This document shows positions 61,266-64,000 of a DNA stretch of 64,000 bases, piece by piece. Numbering within the stretch: the first letter of the stretch is position 1; the number at the start of each line of letters is the position of its first letter. Below the pieces are notes generated by a model that was not told the origin of the DNA, made no database searches, and was given only the letters and a program-made list of their open reading frames with translations. Position numbers and translations under genes: made by a program. Source of the DNA: Rebecca billardiae RCC1528 (taxonomy: Eukaryota; Haptophyta); NCBI GenBank assembly GCA_965240325.2, contig OZ251228.1:310001-374000 (forward strand), written 5' to 3'.

Positions 61266-63962
61266 TCAGGCGACGAGCATCCCGTCGCCAAGCACATCCA
61301 TCCCGAGCCCCTTCACGCCTCCCTCGCCCACGATCACGCGCATCCGCNNNNNNNNNNNNNNNNNNNNNNNNNNNNNNNNNNNNNNNNNNNNNNNNNNNNN
61401 NNNNNNNNNNNNNNNNNNNNNNNNNNNNNNNNNNNNNNNNNNNNNNNGCATCCGCTCACACGTGTGGTCGAGCCGGCCGTGCAGCTCGCGCCAGCCGCGC
61501 AGCACCTCCTCCCATGGCGCGTCTGCCTCGGGCCGCTCGAGCTCGAGGCCGGCGCCGAGCGCGCGCTGCTCGAGGAGGGAGTGAACCTGCATGGCGCGTT
61601 CGCACATGGCGCGGTTCATCTTGAGCGCCGCGCGCAGCTCCTCGCCCGACAGCTCGACGGGCGCGCCGCCTGCCGCAGCGGCCGGAGACGTCGTGGCAGC
61701 CGAAGGCTGGCGCTCGAGGGCGGCCGAGCCAGCTGGCTCGGCGGCATCGGCGGCCGCCCGCGCGGCCGCCACCTCGCTCGCCGCAGCGGCGAGTGTGTCC
61801 GGAGCGGCGCAGCTGAACGTGAGCTTCGCTGACGAGAGGCCGGCCGCCCCAGAGGCGGTGGTGCTCCGCACCGCGGGCTGTGCGCTCTGCGGCAGCGCTG
61901 GCTTGGCCTGCGCGCCCTCGGCCAATGGACCGCCCTTCGCCGCCCCGCCACCATACGGTCGCGCGGCGCCAGCCCCGGGGCTGCTGGGCGGCTGGCGTGT
62001 GCGCGCTGGGCCCAGCAGTGCGCTCACAAGCCTCCGCACCGAGAGCACCCGCTGCCCAAGGGCGCGCTTGCCGCGCGCGTGCTGCCCATGCGCCTGCGCT
62101 GCCAAGCCCTGCTGCTGCCCATCTGCGGGCGCAGCCTTGGCCGCAGCGGCGGTGGTGTCCGGCGCGGCCGCTGCGGACGCGCTCGCGGCGGCCGCGGCTG
62201 CCGCGGCGGCTGCCGCCGGCACCGCTGCGGCGGGCGCCGCGGCGGGCGCCTCCGATCTCGGCAGATCGGCGGCGCGCGCTCGAGACGTCCGCTTGGACGA
62301 CGTCCCCGACCTGCGGGCGGCGCGACCGTTGCGGGTCGGAGACCCGCGGCGGGAGCTGCCGCCCGCAGCATCGGCGGCAGCGACCTGGGCCCGCGTCATC
62401 TCGCGCATCGCTCGCTCGAGGGCGGAGCGCTGGGTCGTCGTGAGGGCCATGCCGCTCAACCGGCCGTCCCGCGCCTCGGCGATCGCCTCGTCGTGCGCGC
62501 GCGCGAGCAGGGCGCGCAGCGCGTCCAGCGTTGGCAGCAGCAGCCGCGCGCGCGTGATCGCTGCGCGCGCGCCACGCACAAAAGCGCCGACCACCGCGCG
62601 CACGGCCGCCGCCTCCTCGACGCTGGCGGCGCCGCCCTGCTCCGCGCCGTCGCCGAGCAGCCAGCCGAGCCCGCTCCCGCGCAGCACACCGCTCACCACC
62701 TCGGCCGTCGCCTCTGCCACGCCCCCTGCGCTCGCGCCGCCGGCGGCCGCGGCCGCTCCGAGCTCCAGCGCGTCGATCAACTGTGCGTAGCTCTGCCGGT
62801 CCGCTCTGCGCTTGAACGCGGGCAGCGCGCGCGCGACGGCCTGGTCGATGGCGACGAGCGGGCGCGACTCGTACGGCGTGAAGAGTAGGTTCTGTGTGTT
62901 GCCCCGCCAGCCCAGAGGTCCGACCGTCAGCCGATCCTCGTTCGCAATCGCCATGTCGAAAATGAGAAGCTCGCCAAGCTGCGCGCACACGCGCTCGCGC
63001 AGCGCGAGCGGCGCGGCGTGCTGCTCGCACGCGGCGGCGGCCTCGTCCGAGGCGAGGGAGACGCCGCCGCAGAACTCGAAGAGCAGGAACGCCTTCGACG
63101 AGCGCAGCTCGGACACCAGCAACTCTGCAGCGGTGCGCTCGTCGGCCGCCGCCGCGGCCGCGGCCGCGTGCGCGGGCGCACCGTCGCGCGCCGGCCCCGA
63201 GAGCCGCTCCGCCGCGGCCTCCACCCGGTTCCAGCCCTCCGAGCGTGCGCGGACGAGCTGCGCGTGCGGCGCGCGCACGCCGAGCGGCGCGCACAGCACG
63301 TTGGCCAGCAGCTCGCCCTCCGCCTCCGACGGCGACGCGTCGAACTTGAGGACTGCAAGCCGCTCAGGCAGAGGGCGCGCCCCCCACGCCAGACTGAAGT
63401 GACGCGCGCGCTCGCCGAAGGCGCTGAGGCCAGCGCCGCCGACCCCAGCGGGGAGGGCGGTGCCGCCGGAGCCCGAGAGCGCGCGCCCGCCGCCCGACTT
63501 CGCGCTCGGCGCGAAGCGCAGCATCCCGCCACCTCCGGTCCCGACGACGCTCGCGCGGCCGCCGGGCTTGCGCCCGGCGCCGCCTTTTGCAGCCGCGCTT
63601 GGTCCGGCCGGCGGCGGCGCGAAGAACGCAAAATAGACCGAGCCGCCCGAGTTGATCTGGAAGGTGACGGACGAGCTGACGGTGGAGCTGCGCGGGCGTC
63701 GGTCCGCCGCCGGCGTCGAGCTCGAGCTCGGCACGTCGCCGCCCGCCGCGACAATGGCGAGTGCCTCGGCCATCGCCGCCTCGTGAGGGCTGGCGCCCGC
63801 TGCCGACGGGCCGGGCTGCGTGCTCGTGAGCTCCTCGGTGCGCACGAGGCCGACGAGGTTCTCCCACGGCACCGGTGCGGCGGGGGGCGCGATGGGGAGC
63901 GCCGTTGCCGCGGCCACACGCGATTTGTGCGAGAGCGGCGCGCTCGCGAGCGCCACCGCCAT
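61266..63962 (-). CDS. Actin-fragmin kinase-type catalytic domain protein (interrupted by N gap)
   Basis: Reads on the minus strand from ATG 63962 (MAVALASAPLSHKSRVAA) or from beyond the window, since the frame is still open at 64000. Recognised segments: SVTFQINSGGSVYFAFFAPP, LPERLAVLKFDASPSEAEGE, LLANVLCAPLGVRAPHAQLV, KAFLLFEFCGGVSL, LGELLIFDMAIANEDRL, GWRGNTQNLLFTPYE and LVAIDQAVARALP. This order matches the actin-fragmin kinase catalytic domain, an atypical protein kinase first known from Physarum that phosphorylates actin. The NED of IANEDRL and the D of AIDQA are candidate catalytic and metal-binding residues. Downstream are Ser/Arg-rich and Ala-rich linkers and a last helix with MCERAMQVHSLLEQRA. 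Then comes the N run, and the protein ends VLGDGMLVA. No intron is needed. Confidence 0.75.
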   Translation of the reverse strand: MAVALASAPLSHKSRVAAATALPIAPPAAPVPWENLVGLVRTEELTSTQPGPSAAGASPHEAAMAEALAIVAAGGDVPSSSSTPAADRRPRSSTVSSSVTFQINSGGSVYFAFFAPPPAGPSAAAKGGAGRKPGGRASVVGTGGGGMLRFAPSAKSGGGRALSGSGGTALPAGVGGAGLSAFGERARHFSLAWGARPLPERLAVLKFDASPSEAEGELLANVLCAPLGVRAPHAQLVRARSEGWNRVEAAAERLSGPARDGAPAHAAAAAAAADERTAAELLVSELRSSKAFLLFEFCGGVSLASDEAAAACEQHAAPLALRERVCAQLGELLIFDMAIANEDRLTVGPLGWRGNTQNLLFTPYESRPLVAIDQAVARALPAFKRRADRQSYAQLIDALELGAAAAAGGASAGGVAEATAEVVSGVLRGSGLGWLLGDGAEQGGAASVEEAAAVRAVVGAFVRGARAAITRARLLLPTLDALRALLARAHDEAIAEARDGRLSGMALTTTQRSALERAMREMTRAQVAAADAAGGSSRRGSPTRNGRAARRSGTSSKRTSRARAADLPRSEAPAAAPAAAVPAAAAAAAAAAASASAAAAPDTTAAAAKAAPADGQQQGLAAQAHGQHARGKRALGQRVLSVRRLVSALLGPARTRQPPSSPGAGAARPYGGGAAKGGPLAEGAQAKPALPQSAQPAVRSTTASGAAGLSSAKLTFSCAAPDTLAAAASEVAAARAAADAAEPAGSAALERQPSAATTSPAAAAGGAPVELSGEELRAALKMNRAMCERAMQVHSLLEQRALGAGLELERPEADAPWEEVLRGWRELHGRLDHTCERMXXXXXXXXXXXXXXXXXXXXXXXXXXXXXXXXXXRMRVIVGEGGVKGLGMDVLGDGMLVA
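61348..61447. other. Assembly gap, exactly 100 N
   Basis: A run of exactly 100 N marks a scaffold join of arbitrary size. The same 8 bases, GCATCCGC, stand on both sides of it (61340-61347 and 61448-61455). Confidence 0.99.
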
Positions 63963-64000
63963 CGATGCGCGCCGCCGCCCGCGCGAATGCGGGCCCACCC

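Noticed and set aside
61591-62790. 399-codon plus-strand Ala-rich open frame
   Set aside because: Mirror of the low-complexity part of the minus-strand kinase-like gene.

Overview
The window looks like nuclear DNA of a very GC-rich, intron-bearing alga with a secondary plastid. A pavlovophyte or other haptophyte is my best guess, from general character only. The evidence is: eukaryote-only genes (APC10, CstF-77, JTB, PTP, cyclin, AP2); strong G/C bias at third codon positions; GT-AG introns of about 80-400 nt, most starting GTGCG; and a plastid-type presequence with a 'VSA-F' site at 33.4 kb. There are no operons, ribosome binding sites or phage genes. A run of exactly 100 N marks a scaffold join.

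Layout. 0.6-2.1 kb: protein tyrosine phosphatase (-). 4.2-8.0 kb: membrane hybrid histidine kinase with receiver domain (+). 8.4-11.2 kb: CstF-77/Rna14 HAT-repeat mRNA 3'-processing factor (+). 11.5-14.4 kb: secreted or anchored M43 metalloprotease with proline-rich stalk and MAM-like domain (+). 16.0-17.6 kb: ammonium transporter (+). 18.2-20.2 kb: cryptochrome/photolyase (-). 20.6-21.6 kb: zinc-finger protein (-). 24.9-26.0 kb: APC10 and JTB, head to head. 26.8-27.8 kb: plastid heme oxygenase (+). 28.4-31.9 kb: two type II membrane glycosyltransferases (+). 33.3-34.6 kb: plastid protein of cyanobacterial DprA-like type (+). 35.7-37.8 kb: thioredoxin-like protein and carrier-family protein, head to head with 67 bp between start codons. 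38.3-40.0 kb: SH3BGRL-like protein (-) and a membrane protein (+). 41.8-46.5 kb: cytochrome b5 domain protein and acetyl-CoA synthetase, head to head. 47.8-49.0 kb: cyclin (-). 49.4-50.3 kb: CmcJ/AsaB-type protein with a one-base frameshift (-). 50.7-51.4 kb: PNPOx-like flavoprotein (+). 53.6-54.7 kb: AP2/ERF factor (+). 55.7-57.4 kb: BAH-like protein with a frameshift (+). 58.8-60.8 kb: broken coding mosaic. 61.3-64 kb: actin-fragmin kinase-type protein (-), running to the window edge.

The genes do not form one pathway. Some themes recur: plastid function (heme oxygenase, thioredoxin-like protein, carrier, DprA-like protein), nitrogen and carbon entry (AMT, ACS), signalling and cell cycle (PTP, histidine kinase, APC10, cyclin, kinase), and secretory or surface proteins (protease, glycosyltransferases). 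Intergenic DNA is less GC-rich and carries a dispersed ~55-nt repeat (4 copies), a 0.3-kb tandem duplication, (TA)n, palindromes and small tandem repeats. I found no single new multi-gene system. The points most worth checking are the uniform intron donor signal, the dispersed repeat, an N-gap that looks spurious, repeated single-base frameshifts in the 49-61 kb part, and unusual domain or targeting combinations.
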